The notes: generated from the sequence alone by a model not told the origin. 64,000 bases of DNA from Syncephalis fuscata (GCA_025786725.1 JAHLTZ010000020.1:186001-250000), one strand, 5' to 3'; numbered from the stretch's first letter, positions 22,879-36,200 are shown. Numbers and translations are program-made.

Positions 22879-25544
22879 TTACTGATAGTCTTCCTCCTCT
22901 TCTTCTTCTTCTTCAAGTCGAGTTCGTTTCATTGGTGATTTAGCAGCAGAGGCAACAGTATTAAGAAAGCGATTAATATGTCGCTCTCCTTGTTCATCTG
23001 CCAGAACTGCATCTGCAGGTTCCCATACTGTACGATAAGTGACCTGATACTCAATTCTCTACCAATAGTATTGATTGTTAATAATGTTACTGTAATGATT
23101 AATCATTTACTTACTCCTCGACGTTCACGTACGCCAGATACACCTTTAATACTGGGCGGTGAAGGTAAACTGGTCGATGAGAGTGAGAGGCGTGAACGTA
23201 ACATAGATACACCTAGTGGTTGTTCTGTGTCACGTCGTCTTGAATTACGGGCTGCTCTATCCACCGACCAAGCATCGCGGCGATGTCGATCGGCAGTTAT
23301 ATGAGGTGTAGTGGATTTCCGACCAATACGTGTGGTGGCAGCATCGGCGATCTCACTATTAAACAGACGTCCACGTCGTTCATTCTGTGTATCATACATG
23401 ATATCGCCACCAATAGTACGTCGTCTATTGGCTCGTTCACGTCTTGACATTGGATTTAGTAATTCTGGTCGGTTAGGATCTTGATCCGGTGTTTTTTGTA
23501 ACTCTTCATCATTAAATATAGAATCTGGATCTGGTAATGGAGGTGCATTCTCTAATGCTTGTGCTAATTGATTAAATGAATGTGTTGTATCACGGATATC
23601 TTCTTGTGATATATCTCGATAGACTAGACGTTGAGGAAGTGTGTTATTGGCAGTAGCAGTAATAGTAGGCTGTTTTATTGTTGATGGAGATGTCATAGCT
23701 CTAGTATTCCAAAACTTTGGCCGAATTGGTGTTGGTGTATGTTCTAGATACTGACTAGGCGTGGATTGAGGTGTTGTTGTTGATGCTTCAAGTATACGTT
23801 GTTTTCTTGTAGGTGTATTACTAACAGATGCTGTTATTACAGTTCTTCTTGGTGATTGAATATCATTAACTACTAATAATGAATTATCTGCTTGTTGTGT
23901 TTCATTTTCTGTTAATATACTATAATGAGGAATGTCTATATATAAATCTTCTTCTTCTTCTTCTAATGTTATTTCTTCTTCTTGTTCTTGTTCTTCTTCT
24001 TCTTCTTCTTGTTCTTCTTCTTCTAATGTTACTTCTTCTTCTTCTTCTATTTCATTTTCATATGTTGACAGTAGATTACTTGTGGTAATTTCACTAGTAT
24101 TTATTGACCCATATAAATCTGTTGTATCAATTTCATCTATAATTGTAGGTTGTGACAAGTGTTCCTTATTATTTGTTACTATAGTCTCATTAAGAGAATG
24201 TGTTGGTTGGTGTGTAGTTGGTGTCTGATTCGATGTCAATTTATTGGGCAATTTATACTGTGGTGATCGATCATCAATTGGTGTTCCATATAGACCACCA
24301 AAAACATTAACTTTAGATTTAATAGATTTACGTGGAGATCTAATTGGTGTATGATTATTTTCAATATTAATGTTATTATTGATATTACTACTACTACTAG
24401 TAGTAGTAGGTGTATTTGCCATCTTAATAGTTGTAGTCGGTGATGATTGAGTTAAATCTATTTCTACAACACTATCTCTTAATGCATCTATTAATGGACT
24501 ATGTATAGTAGCAGCTGGTCTAGTACTTTCAATAAGTGATGGTACTGTTACTCCATTCATCATTAATTCCTTATTTTTACTCTTTTCTACTTGAGCTCGA
24601 TGATCTTCAAATCCTAATGATCTATACAAATCAGGAAATTGGTGTCTTATTCTAAATAGATATAATATGAATATAATAAGTATCGATGTAATAATAACTA
24701 TATATCCTACCTATCACGGATATCTGTACCAGATCGACCTAAATCGCACGTCTTTGAAATAAATGCCCATCGTGCGCCATGCTAAATAATATACATAGAT
24801 ATAGTATATTCATTATTATATCATCTATACTCGTGTTAAACTTACTTTAGTAACAGCCTCATAAATAATTTGATCTTCTAATTCTGTAAATGGAATACGA
24901 CCGCCTCTTTTCTTAGCAATAAATCCACCAGGCGGCAATGGCCAATGGTTTGCAGTATCTGTTGATGTTTTAGCAAATTCTGTATTAGGATAAAGACGGC
25001 AATATTCTAAAGGAAATATTGTACGAAATCTAATAGATCATGGTTGATATGAATACTTATGCCATTATAGATTATACTAACTTGTCTCTTAAATCTATGC
25101 CGGTATAGTTGTCAAATTTAAATGACGGATCATCTAGTATAGCCTTCCAGTTGCCTACATTATGCTAATTCATTTCAATATAGTTAGTAGTTGTATTAGT
25201 ATATTCAACAGAATATCTACTAGTTACCTTGACACAAGCACGAACAAGCATATTTGTATGTTCGTCTGTCCATAGACGTGAAGAACGTAATTGTTGTGAA
25301 ATAGTATCTGTCTCACTTGCTGTTGGTTGACTATCTATTTGTTCGCTGGTCTATATGCATACAGCATATATATATATATTATGACTGGTTATTAACAAGT
25401 ACTATGCTATCCATCATATCCTACCTCCTCTTCATTAGAATGTTTACTATTACTTATAGGTACAGTTTCTTCATCGGAATGTTCTGAAGCACTATCTGGC
25501 TCCTTATTTCCACTCGCCATTCTTCTTGTCTTCATCGGTGACAT
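22879..25544 (-). CDS. Two-Myb telobox DNA-binding protein, Teb1/Tay1-like
   Basis: Seven exons: 25544-25425, 25350-25228, 25164-25082, 25029-24846, 24781-24711, 24651-23115 and 23058-22879, giving 765 residues with no frame problem. The first Myb-type repeat at about 65-115 begins LWTDEHTNMLVRACVKHNVGNW and ends with a telobox-like IDLRDKFRT. The second at about 153-200 begins RIPFTELEDQIIYEAVTKHGARW and ends TDIRDRIRH. Two closely spaced telobox Myb repeats at the N-terminus recall the fungal double-strand telomere or promoter binders Teb1 and Tay1. The middle is Ser/Thr-rich with a long Glu tract (coded by a CTT-rich stretch at 23950-24060). The last exon has a short segment with a WEPADAV motif reminiscent of a chromodomain strand, then an acidic end. 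It lies divergent to the next gene across about 440 nt. Confidence 0.75.
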
Positions 25545-25986
25545 GTTTTGTTGGTTGGTTAATACGTCTTGTTAATATTTAACTGGAATTAAGCGAAAAA
25601 CAAATAATAGCTTAGTAAAATGATTTATTAGTAATAATAATAATAATATGTAACTATTACGTGTAAACTATACAGTTTTGGTTTGTTTTGATTTTCAAAT
25701 ATTTATCACGTGACTGTAGAATACACTAACATTACTATGAAAGTAGAATATTATTACAATTCAGCTTTATTATTCTTATCAATAACCGTAACAATAACAA
25801 CAACAACCGCAGTAGCAGTGTGGTATTACTGTTTACTGCGCGTAATTGGCTTTGCAATACAGAGACTAGTCTATTTTCCGTTCTTTGTGCTATAATCCGA
25901 ACTGCATTCTTTGTGTGTGCGTGTCTGTGTGTATTTTGCTCTTATTTTGGCGCGTTTTTGGAGATAGCTGTAGATTGACTACATGA
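25545..25986. promoter_or_regulatory. Shared upstream region of a divergent gene pair
   Basis: About 440 nt separate the start codons of the telobox-Myb gene (-) and the unrecognised coiled-coil gene (+). No motif is strong enough to name; an ACGTG-containing element (CACGTG at 25707-25712) is the most regulatory-looking site. Co-regulation of the pair is inference. Confidence 0.35.
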
Positions 25987-28900
25987 ATGTCTCCCCTTTC
26001 ATACGATCGTACTGCAGAGATGGTCAGTACGACGGCCGGTACTTCGAATACAGTTGCCGGCACAATGAATGGCGTCAATACAACCGAAGAAAAGAACGTT
26101 GGAAGGCCAACTTCTGTGTATGAATCGCAATCTACACTAAAGTCTGCCGCACCAATTCAACACGATACTACAGATCGTGAAGCGGCAATAGCAACAACAA
26201 CAACAACAAATACCCTATTAGACAGTCAAGGTCCCTCTTATGTTAATGCCTTTCAACGACCACGTGCACCACTCCGTACACGGCTTAATAAAGGTCGAGG
26301 TGGCTATTCACGACAGCTTCCCAATCATGCTCGGTCACAAGCAGCAACAGCAACAACAACAACAACAACTGCTGCCACTTCTACTGCTGCCTTATCACTG
26401 GCGGACGAATTAGCCAAAGCAAATGCCGGACCAATACTTGATAGTTCAGGTAAGTTATTAATCAAACGCGTATACTATGCATAATTGATATAATTATTGT
26501 ATATCATTAGTTCATGCCATACAGCAAGTAAACCATGTTGCAGTCCATCCTCCTGCTGAACCAACGACTGGCCCAACCGCTTCAATGTCTAATAATTCAT
26601 GGCTTGGTATATTATCACCACAGGAGATCGAACTAATGCGTAATCTTGATATTCAATATGGAGTGTCAAAATCCAACTGGAATAAACCAGTCAACCAGAA
26701 CATTAAGACTTCAAGAGTTACTATTGACAAGCCATCTATGACATCTAATAGAAAAACGGCCATATCGACATCTATTGCCACGACAACATCTGCTGCAACG
26801 AACACGTTACCCATAGCAACTGCTTCTCTTACAACAACGATGACAGCAGCAGCAGTAGCAGCAGCAACGGCACCCTTACAAAGTGAATCGCTCACACAGC
26901 CAAGTTCATTGATCAATCGCAACACAACAAGCAACCTTATCTTAGTATTAAAGAGCGGCAAAAATCGCAGAAGGAAATATTGGGACACTTACGCGAACGA
27001 GCCATTGCGGCCAAAGTACAACAAAAACAAATAGAAGCTAGTCAAACAAAATCACAATTGTTTATACCCAAAGTATCAACGAATACAGCTACGATGACAG
27101 CTGCTCCTATAGCTGATTTGATACAACCAACAACAGTGGCAACAACAACAACAACAAATATGACTATGAATGATGCAATATTACCTACAATGTATAGTGC
27201 ATTGACCACCGCTACTATGCCTACTACACAAGTGAATCGTACGCCGTATCGTCAAGCTAAACCAGCTGAATCCACTTCTCATATAGATCGATTTACACGA
27301 ACACCTGCTAAAATGCCCACTGTATCTGATGCACTCTTATTTACCAATAAACCCGAATCAGCTATGAGGCAGTCAGTATCACGCCGTATACCAGGTATTC
27401 TACCAGATGTTACTGCTGTTATGGATCAATTACAACTTACATCAAGTCAAGTGCCATCAGCACCGCCAATTACACATCCATTGAAACCGGATCAACAAAA
27501 GCCATCTAGTACATCGAATGGATCAGCTGTAACAAAACCGGCAAAGTTTCCTATTCTATCGGCACTGCTTAATGGTAAGCCTATTTCTAAATTACGTCCC
27601 ATGGAAGCATCTGGTCGACCGGTACGTATTAATCTCGGTCAAACTCGCTTATGCATCACCGAGGATCCAACGGGTATAGTCCATATCGATCTGTTACGTA
27701 ATGGTAAACGAGCAGGTGCCCATACATTCCAAATTAACAAAGATGGCATACTGAAAGAAAGACAGTCTGAATACCGGCAAAACAAGCTACTGCACCCACC
27801 AAAGTAGTACTTCGTAAAGAAACAGTATTACAAACAACAAGTGAACCCATGAAAGAACCGCACTATATTGACAGCAATACGACGACATCTAAAGATGCAA
27901 CATTTGTAACTGCCAATTCACATATGATAAAGAATTCATTATGGTCACAGTCATATAGACCACCACCAACACCATTATTGACTCAGCATAAAGAAGGAGA
28001 GGGAAGGGTGGAAGAAGAACAGCCGCCACCATCACCGTGGTTGACTTCAAGTCTTAATAATGAAGATTATTGGAAACGATTATCGCTTGTTATGGATCAA
28101 TTACCAACTAGTAATTATGGTAAATCAATACAAAAAAATCACCTATTACTAGTACGCCTATCCGATCTAGTGATCAAAAATTACGTGGCTTATCTAGTAA
28201 TAATAAGGAGAATATGAATCAAAGGTAAGTTATATATATATATATATAATATTAATATAATGTATTAATCAATCAATTAATTAATTAATAATATACAATA
28301 TTAATATATTAGTTTATGGGATGATGTCAGTTCAGTGATGAGTAATTCAGTGCAAATACCATCCATAGGCACATCTCAATACAAAAAGTAAGTTAATATG
28401 CAGTCAATTAATTAATGATTAATTAATTATTAATATCTATTTAACAGTAGTTCATCAATGGAACCTATGTCAAGGGTAAGATATATCTATATTTATATTT
28501 ATATCTATATTTATATTTATATAATATTCAATATTTATTGTAATCTACATATAGTCACAATTATCAGATGGCAATCTATTAAATAGTCGATATTTCAATG
28601 GTGGGGATGAAATAGAAGACATAGGAGAAGAATCAGGATTGGCCAGTCGATATTTTCTTAGTAATCATGGTCGAGATGAAAATGGATTGGGTGGATCCAT
28701 GTTGGCCAGTAAATACTTTAAAGAGGCGCAGAATACCGTGCTATCTACTAAAGAGTCCTTAAATAGTGATAATGGTAATAATAGATTGTCAGAAGATGGA
28801 GCATCAGGTAATAGTTGGCCATTACGTCCACTACATGAAGCAAGCCCAATTGCGGTAAATGAAGAAGACAAGGGTATACAAGATCGATTACAGCAATCCC

Positions 28901-29920
28901 GTCTATATGCTGAGAACTTGCAGTCTAAAATAAATGAACAATCTGCCCGAGTGGATCGATTAGAAGATGAAAAGCGACATATTATTGGACTAGTCAGCGA
29001 GATTATGTCCAATTCATCACTACGTAATAGTCTACGATCACTAGATGATGCGATAGTATTCATGGCGATGCTAATGAAGAACACGCTATTGATAGACTAG
29101 ACATTAACACATCTATTTCATCTATTGAACGGGTCTAAGGCGAGCTGAAGATGGATATGTTGATGAATGGTTACCGGTGAAGGAACGTCGATTAGCAAAG
29201 ATACGACAAGTAGCAGAGAATCTACTTGAAGAACGACAACGACAACAAGCAATGATTAGTCGATTACAGGATCAAGAATCGAAGATTGGTCAATTAATGA
29301 AGGCACTATCACATACACGTCCAACAACAGCAACAGCAACAACAACAGTTCAGTCAGTATCCGATACAGTTACTAATAAGGATAGAGTGCCTATATCTAT
29401 TATGAAACCTACATCACATCCACCTATAAATCAACAACATCAACGACAACATCAGTATGACGATAGACAGGATGAAATGGATTGGATATATGATGAACAA
29501 GCACCATTTGACCATTCACCTAATGATGTTACTAATCATCATTATAATCGTCATCATTATAATCGTCATCAGTATCATAATAATCGAGTCTATGTAGATG
29601 CTTATGGATCACCTACATCACAAGTAACCAATGCTAGTACAACACCACCACAATCACCACCATTATCGGTAACTAGAAGAGGAGGGTCAGCTACTAATAC
29701 TGATACTGCTACTACACGTCAAGTAACTACTGCCCATACGAATACCAATCGACATCCATTATATGTACCCACAACTACTTTTAATCAACAACAACAACCA
29801 TTCCCTATACGTTCAGCGATGAAGGGTCAACGAGATGATGGAGAATCGGCTGGATTAGCAAGATCGGTTACCTGGCATAAAGAGGTAGAACGTGTCCACT
29901 TTTATAGTCCATCTAAATGA
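25987..29920 (+). CDS. Unrecognised low-complexity/coiled-coil protein with C-terminal RVxF-type motif
   Basis: Exons 25987-26449, 26511-28224, 28313-28387, 28448-28475 and 28555-29920. Five single-base gaps (near 26930, 27770, 28135, 29062 and 29133) must be filled to keep one frame; total phase then closes exactly at about 1,216 residues. The N-terminal part is Thr/Ala-rich with poly-Thr and poly-Ala runs. A short charged helix (YLSIKERQKSQKEILGHL) follows at about 316-345. A compact segment near residue 540 (RINLGQTRLCITEDPTG) looks ordered. Residues about 850-1000 are heptad-like (QQSRLYAENLQSKINEQSARV, then KERRLAKIRQVAENLLEERQRQ) and probably form a coiled coil. The last residues, ARSVTWHKEVERVHFYSPSK, contain RVHF, a possible PP1 docking site. 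I know no family for the whole. A scaffold or spindle-pole-type protein is a guess. Confidence 0.6.
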
Positions 29921-30132
29921 GCGACGCGTATGTTTATTACTTAATTTGACTTTTTGTAGGGTGTAATTTAAATTATTTGTATTATACATTATAGTAATAG
30001 TACATGGCATTGATATTGATATTTATTATATAAAGATATTGGCAACCATGACATTCATTATTAAATAGATTTATAAGTGCCATATTGAATAGAAGTGATA
30101 CTTTTAGCATATATATATATATATTTAGCTAT

Positions 30133-30795
30133 TTACTCATTCATAGATGTATCATTATCTTCATTATCTTGCGCTTCTTCTGGTATAATATCATCTTGGT
30201 CATCGTCATCTTCAGTTGAAATGGTTTCATAATTGCCCTCGGCTACTTTAGATTCAAATTCAGTATAGATATGACCGCATAATTCCATTAAATCATTAAG
30301 ACCTTGTTTGAGTGCTTCTACTGCGGTTGTTTCCTCTATTAATATATATATATATATATAATATTACTATTAATTAGAATTAATTAAAACTAATAAACTT
30401 ACGTAATGTTTGAATACGTAAATGTAGTTTATCGTCTGATGGATGTGGTAAAGAATAGCCACAAAATTCAACATTTGGACTATAACAAATAATGTTATTA
30501 ATATTAATTAGTGTTAATATTGTTACTTACTTTTTCATAATCATATAGCGTAGAGCATTGCCTAACGTATGATCTTCATGGTGAATAACAAAAGTGGCAG
30601 CCGTCAAATCATCACCATTGCCAGCCAACTATTATTTGTATTATATTAATAGCTATTATTTACTATATAGTTATTATTTATAATATTAATTACCATTTCC
30701 AGTTTGCCTTCTATTTCACTACCTGGATAACCTAAATCATCATCAGCCTCAATAATGAGTGCTGGTTCTGTTGCACGCATCTCTGTATCAGACAT
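30133..30795 (-). CDS. RPC19: RNA polymerase I/III subunit AC19 (Rpb11-like)
   Basis: Four exons: 30795-30694, 30628-30531, 30479-30403 and 30335-30133, giving 159 residues. The Rpb11/AC19 dimerisation signature is unmistakable: [23 protein letters not shown], then [20 protein letters not shown] and a C-terminal helix [20 protein letters not shown]. It pairs with AC40 as the alpha-like heterodimer in the shared assembly platform of RNA polymerases I and III. The N-terminal 34 residues and the acidic Asp/Glu/Gln-rich tail extend the core slightly beyond the yeast length of about 142. The frame is intact. It is divergent from the mL49 gene, with about 410 nt between starts. Confidence 0.93.
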
Positions 30796-31205
30796 GTTGT
30801 TGTTGTAGCAACCAAGAAATAGATAATTTAATGGAATATGGAATTCCGTCAGTTCAGTTCAGTATAATGCAAAACACCTATTAACGATGAATACAAATAG
30901 TACTTTATCGCAATAGTCGTGATAATAATAGTATTGATAATATAATAATGCTAATAGTATAAGCACACTTCTACTAATAACAACAACAACCAGTAGCAAT
31001 AGTGGTCGAATAAGCGATAAGCGAACAAGAGAGAAAGAAAAAAGAAAAAGTATTTTCTACATCTTTAATTATAAAATGAATTTTCGTTCTATTCCACTGA
31101 ACACACAAACACACACACTTGTTCTTTAACCACTAACTAACTAACTAAATAACCACGTAGCGTGTTTATTTACTTTGATTACACTTTGGTTACTTGTCGT
31201 TAATA
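30796..31205. promoter_or_regulatory. Divergent promoter region between AC19 and mL49 genes
   Basis: Roughly 410 nt between two divergent start codons. Low-complexity AACAAC and AAGAAAAAG stretches and a CTAACTAACTAA run are visible, with no named motif. It probably serves both housekeeping genes. Confidence 0.4.
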
Positions 31206-31711
31206 ATGTTGTCATTGTCGGTTATTGCACAACGTCAATCAAGTGTGCGTCTACTACAAGTGGGTCGGTCATGGTTAACGACCAATAGTGCTGCTGCTGC
31301 TACTACAGGTAAATAATATAGATCTATAAACTAGTGGCAAATAGTAGAGTAATTGTTGAATATAGAAGCGGTAAAGGCACCTACTACAACTAGCAAATCA
31401 AAGGCACCACTTGAATACTATGTGCGTCGTACTAATTCAAAGCTATTACCTGTCTATACGGATATCCGTAATGGTAATACGCGTCATTTAACTATTATAC
31501 GTCGTATTGATGGTTCAGCTCAGGTAAATCTATAGTATTATATTGAATAGCATCTGGTAACTAATACTTAATGAACTAGACACTGGCTAAAGACATTACA
31601 ACAGCCTTTCCAGATATGCAAGTATCGGTTAAATCGCTAAATAATCAGGTTATTATTAAAGGTCGTCGTACACGGGACATTTGTCAATTTCTTGAAGAAA
31701 AGGGCTTTTAA
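31206..31711 (+). CDS. Mitochondrial large-subunit ribosomal protein mL49 (Img2)
   Basis: Three exons: 31206-31308, 31366-31523 and 31580-31711, giving 130 residues. The N-terminus (MLSLSVIAQRQSSVRLLQVG) is Arg/Ser-rich without acidic residues, as expected of a mitochondrial presequence. The mature part follows the mL49/IMG2 family: PLEYYVRRTNSKLLPVYTDI, HLTIIRRIDGSAQTLAKDI, then VSVKSLNNQVIIKGRRTRDICQFLEEKGF at the C-terminus. Length and end match the family. It belongs to the mitoribosome large subunit and is needed for mitochondrial translation. It ends about 70 nt before the convergent eIF3e gene. Confidence 0.9.
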
Positions 31712-31781
31712 ATATTAAACAGTAGTTACAACAACAACAACAACAATAACAACAACACATCGATCAATAAACGCTATATAA

Positions 31782-33774
31782 TTATTTGTAGTATCTTTTA
31801 CTGTCATCCGTGTTAATAAAGAGTGCACAACATTCATTAAGCCGATGATTCCAAGGCATTGCCTGCAGTTGTCGTTGTCGTGGCGGGTGCCGCTTGTTTG
31901 CCAGATAAGCCTCGCGCTTTTCAATCTTTGAAGAGAGAATTTGCGTCTTCATAACCAGTCCCTTTGTACGTTCGATCATTTGTTGTTGCACCGATGGGAA
32001 GGACGTGTTCATAATAAAGGCATTCTATAAGTAAATAGCAATTATGTTATTAGTATTCATGTTGAATAGTTATAATAATGTGATCGTTACCTCGGCAAAG
32101 TCAATCTTGGCATCCATACGTGTATCACGTACTAGATTGACCAACCATTTCTCGCCTTCTTCCTTGTTTAGATTCAATCGCTGGGATAAAGCGCTAGATA
32201 AAAATAGATGAATCATTAGTATAGTATGGTATAGTCTATGGCTATTGGTATTAGTAGTGTATAGTCATACCTAATATCAATACGGGAATGGATGCGGCAA
32301 TAAGTCTCGGTGATGTAGCAGCGTGCTTGATCAAGGAATTCATCCAAAATGCTGCAAAGGAAAAAGTCGCTATCGAGTAGACTTTCACATTCCTTTAGAG
32401 CCAATTGTGCTCCATCGAAATCGTAGTCAACACATAGACTGGTAATGAACTTGGTAACCGGATCTTGGTACATATAGCTTGTCTATAAGCATTCAAGTTA
32501 ATATCGTGTGCTCTATAGCCTTTTTATTAATCTTACCTGTTGTACGACAGCAACAAGATCCTTCATATAGTTCTTTCTGCGCTTTGTGTTCATAACGGCC
32601 GCAATGAGGTAGCGCACAATCCATGGACAGCCATTCTGAATGGTATTGATGTAGTTTGGCTGGAAGAACATATCAACAAGCACGTCACGACCACGAGCGT
32701 GATTGAAGAATACGAATAGCGACCAGTGGATCAACCAGGTACGGGCTTCAAGTTGTTGTACTGGTGTAGCATATGGCTAAATGCATTGAATAAGCATCGC
32801 TATGATGGTTAAATTGTCTAATGACTTACTCGTTGTTCAACAGCATCACGTAGGATAAACAGATCGGTCAGAGCACCGTCCCAGTTACCGGACAACATCT
32901 CCGAGGCCATCTTGCCCCATAGAGCTGACATGTTTGTTTCATTGTCGGTCGACTATGATTATAATAATTATAACAATAATTATATTGGATAAGTATTAGT
33001 GATTGACTATAGTTGCTATAACACTTTTATCTTACCAAAATGCGGTAATGGTAAAGCATATCGGCTGAACCACCATAGTTACCACACTCATATTGGAATT
33101 TACCAAACTCGTACATCAAACGAATTTTATCACTGGTCAACTAATCAAATCAATACGCATATATTCAATACGTTAAAATCATATAGGCCAACTACAATAG
33201 TTGTAGATAATTACCCCGAATCGTTCACTGATAATCTCTTGATTATGCACTTTATCTTGCTTAAGAGCGGCCAATACCTCAGGGTCCTGAATAATGTCCA
33301 AGACTTCTTGAACTTGCTCGCCCAACGAGTTTAATTTATTGATAACTGTCTCGCGATGCACTTTAAGCTCTATTATTAAAATAATAGATATAATAGATAT
33401 ATTAATAAATGTATTAATAAATCGCTCTATATGCCTTCTTATCGACTTACCTTCCGACTCTTCTTCAGTTTCATGCAATTCTTGGTAGACACTTAGAGTA
33501 AAGTCGACCATGTTCGTTTTGATAAGCATGTCATACTTGGCCTGTAGCAAATCCTTTGCTGGATGGGTCTATGCATACATTGTTAGTGATGAATGAATAC
33601 AAGCTGTGAGCTAGCCCAATATTGTATTTGTAATAGTGCTGCGATTTTCATCAACGTTATCTGCGCGTATTGCCAATCGCCTACCTTTTTCAGTAAAAGA
33701 AATTGAAGCAATGGAACTGCCAAGTGGCGATCCAAGAAAGGGATCATTTTCTGTGTAAGATCGTACTCTGCCAT
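31782..33774 (-). CDS. Translation initiation factor eIF3 subunit e (Int6)
   Basis: Nine exons: 33774-33685, 33568-33451, 33369-33215, 33140-33036, 32952-32830, 32776-32537, 32482-32271, 32193-32091 and 32024-31782, about 462 residues. The N-terminus [18 protein letters not shown] is diagnostic of eIF3e. Further anchors are [83 protein letters not shown], and a PCI domain ending in [22 protein letters not shown]. It is part of the 40S-bound eIF3 scaffold; a PCI subunit can also associate with proteasome or COP9 partners. The first intron (115 nt) falls at an ungapped alignment position ([14 protein letters not shown]). The literal stop is at 31782. A one-base restoration near 31890 would instead give an Ala/Thr-rich end stopping at 31837, which may be the real terminus. 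Confidence 0.93.
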
Positions 33775-34678
33775 ATTGACAAGATTCTTCTCGGTAGACA
33801 AGTGTGTGGTGCTGTCGGTGAAAAAAGAAAGATGGCCAGACAGCGCGCAATAATGCCACTGACTGAAAGTGGGTGTAAGTGGGTCACTTTGATGGTTATT
33901 GTTGTTGGTATTGTTATTACACATCTAGACCAATGTGTTTATTGCTCATTATTTTTATTAGTATTTTATTGATGGGTCTAATAAAAGTTAATTATTTTCA
34001 CAAAATATACGTGAGGAAAAAGTCTTTTGACACCCAGTGTGGATCTTACAGTTTATCAACGAATCTCGTCTATCCAGACAAAACTAGCCAATCTCCACCG
34101 CACCGTCCAAGGAGCACCTCCTCTTTGAATCCACACACACATCCTCATATAAAGAGGTTAGCTTGTGGCAGGCGACATCCGCTAGCTCTTCGTTCAACGT
34201 TTTAGGAACGGTAAGTAATGCATCGATATATTATACATCTAGATAGACATGTAGATTACTCGGAGGCGGATACGCTGTATAGATGGATGGATGGATGGAT
34301 GATAATGAAATGGCATGATGTCATGGATATGCATCATAGCGATTGAATGAATGAACACAACGGCATCTTTATTGTAGATATAGAGCATTTAGACGATATA
34401 TTACATTAATGCTATCATTATCATCATTTTATTGAATAGCGGATGGATGGATGGATAGATGGATGGATGATTGATGAATAGATAGCTATTGAATGAGAGA
34501 GTATATATGACGGGTGTGCAATGGCTACTATACGGAATGCGAGTAGTTGCAATGACCATAACTATAGCTATGGTAATAATACAGCAATATGCATACATAA
34601 TATAGAGCGTTAAATGGCACGAATAATGTTTAGCAATAGTAACTAATAGTACATTCCAATAGAGTGAATTCATTCGCG
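33775..34678. promoter_or_regulatory. Upstream region and likely 5'-UTR intron of the eL6 gene
   Basis: Divergent region between eIF3e and eL6. A strong donor (ACG|GTAAGT at 34211) and an acceptor (CCAATAG at 34656-34662), just 16 nt before the eL6 ATG, outline a 452-nt leader intron, a common feature of ribosomal-protein genes. GGAT/TGGA microsatellites lie at about 34282-34300 and 34440-34468 inside it. The CT/CA-rich, GC-richer stretch at 34080-34200 is probably the promoter-proximal leader exon. Confidence 0.5.
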
Positions 34679-35593
34679 ATGGCCAACGCCTCTCGTAACT
34701 CGGAACTTGCCTCTGGCATCAGTCGCTTCTCGCGCACCAAGACGTACAGCCGTCGCGCTCTATGGAAGCGCAACAAGGCTAGCGTTGGTAAAGCACTCAA
34801 CGCTGCTCCAGACACGACCAAGACCGTTTCGGTCAAGGGCGAGAAGAATGGCTCTGAGCGCACTGTTGCATTGAACAAGGCCCCACGCTTCTACCCAGCT
34901 CACGACCAAAGCCGCCCCATCCGCGCCCACAAGACGGTCCGTCCAACGAAGCTCCGCGCCAGCATTACCCCTGGTACCGTGCTCATCCTTTTGGCTGGTC
35001 GTTTCCGCGGTAAGCGCGTTGTTTTCTTGAAGCAATTGTCAAGCGGTCTTCTATTGGTCACCGGCCCATACAAGGTCAACGGTGTGCCAATCCGTCGCGT
35101 CAACCAGGCCTACGTCATTGCCACCTCTACCTCCGTCGATTTGTCGGGTGTCAAGGTAAGCGTGGATTTATAGAGCTAATAACGCGGCCTATATACTAAA
35201 GTGCAATGATGTGTTAGATTGATGAGAAATTCAACGATGACTACTTCAAGCGCGAAAAGGCCGCCAAGAACAAGAAGGCCACCGAGGAGGAATTCTTCGG
35301 CGACAACGCCAAGGTAAATGGCAATTAACATTATTTAATAGTGATAAGACAAAATAGTGTATTATATTATATATTACATATTATGATAATTACTATAAAT
35401 ACAATATATACTAAATACTAATTATAACCATTTATCATAGAAGCCCGTCTTGGCTGAAGGTCGTGCTGCTGACCAAAAGTCAGTCGATGCCGCCATCATC
35501 GCCGCTGTTGATAAGGTACCAATGCTCCGCTCCTACATTGGTGCCAAGTTCTCTCTCTCCAAGGGTCAAGCGCCACATGCCATGAAATTCTAA
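34679..35593 (+). CDS. Cytosolic 60S ribosomal protein eL6
   Basis: Three exons: 34679-35155, 35218-35313 and 35441-35593, giving 241 residues. The SH3-like eL6 core is clear: [30 protein letters not shown], then [26 protein letters not shown], followed by [14 protein letters not shown] and a Lys-rich extension. The N-terminal 90 residues are basic (Arg/Lys/Ser). Codon use is distinctly GC-ending compared with flanking genes, as expected of a highly expressed gene. ATG 34679 is the first in frame after the leader-intron acceptor. It is part of the large cytosolic ribosomal subunit. Confidence 0.94.
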
Positions 35594-36200
35594 ATTGGTC
35601 GTGTTCTTTCAACTCTTGCGTGGTAGTGATGATTACACAACTGCAACAACAATAGTTTTTATTGACTGACTGTCTTATGTGTGTCGTCGTTGTCGCAATG
35701 TCCCTTTGGTAGTTAGTATAGCTGTGAAAGCATAAGCGTGCATACCAATGGGAATGAATACCATTAAACCGCACGCATTTTCTTTATCGCGATTTGAGTG
35801 ATGTTATTTCATATAATATTGTCTATACTAGTTACACACTACGAGTATAAGTGTGATAATAATGGCTAAATCAAATAATGATGAATGATACAAATAACAA
35901 AGATATCAAAAGGAGATTGAAAAGTTTATTAACTCAATACTACAATAATAATCATAGTAATCGATAATTAATTAATGTATATTAGAATAGTAACATTACA
36001 TATCAATATGACACATGACATTTTATTGGACTTTTCATCCACACACACACAATTGGTGGTATATATACATTTACTACGCTTCTTTCTTCTTCTGTACTAG
36101 TTACATCATCATCAATATAGCCAACCAACCAACCTATTCATTCCATCTTTAAACAATACTGATTCGTGTACATCGTGGCTGAATTCCCGTCCAGTTAATT
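35594..36200. other. Spacer between eL6 and the UEV gene
   Basis: About 600 nt of 3' flank of eL6 and 5' flank of the next gene on the same strand. It is AT-rich from 35820 on and contains no supportable gene; a CA-rich spot near 36040-36050 is the only low-complexity feature. Confidence 0.5.

Noticed and set aside
33595-33630. Extra small exon in eIF3e between 33685 and 33568
   Set aside because: Possible short introns there either lack a usable phase or add residues absent from the family; a single 115-nt intron gives an ungapped match.
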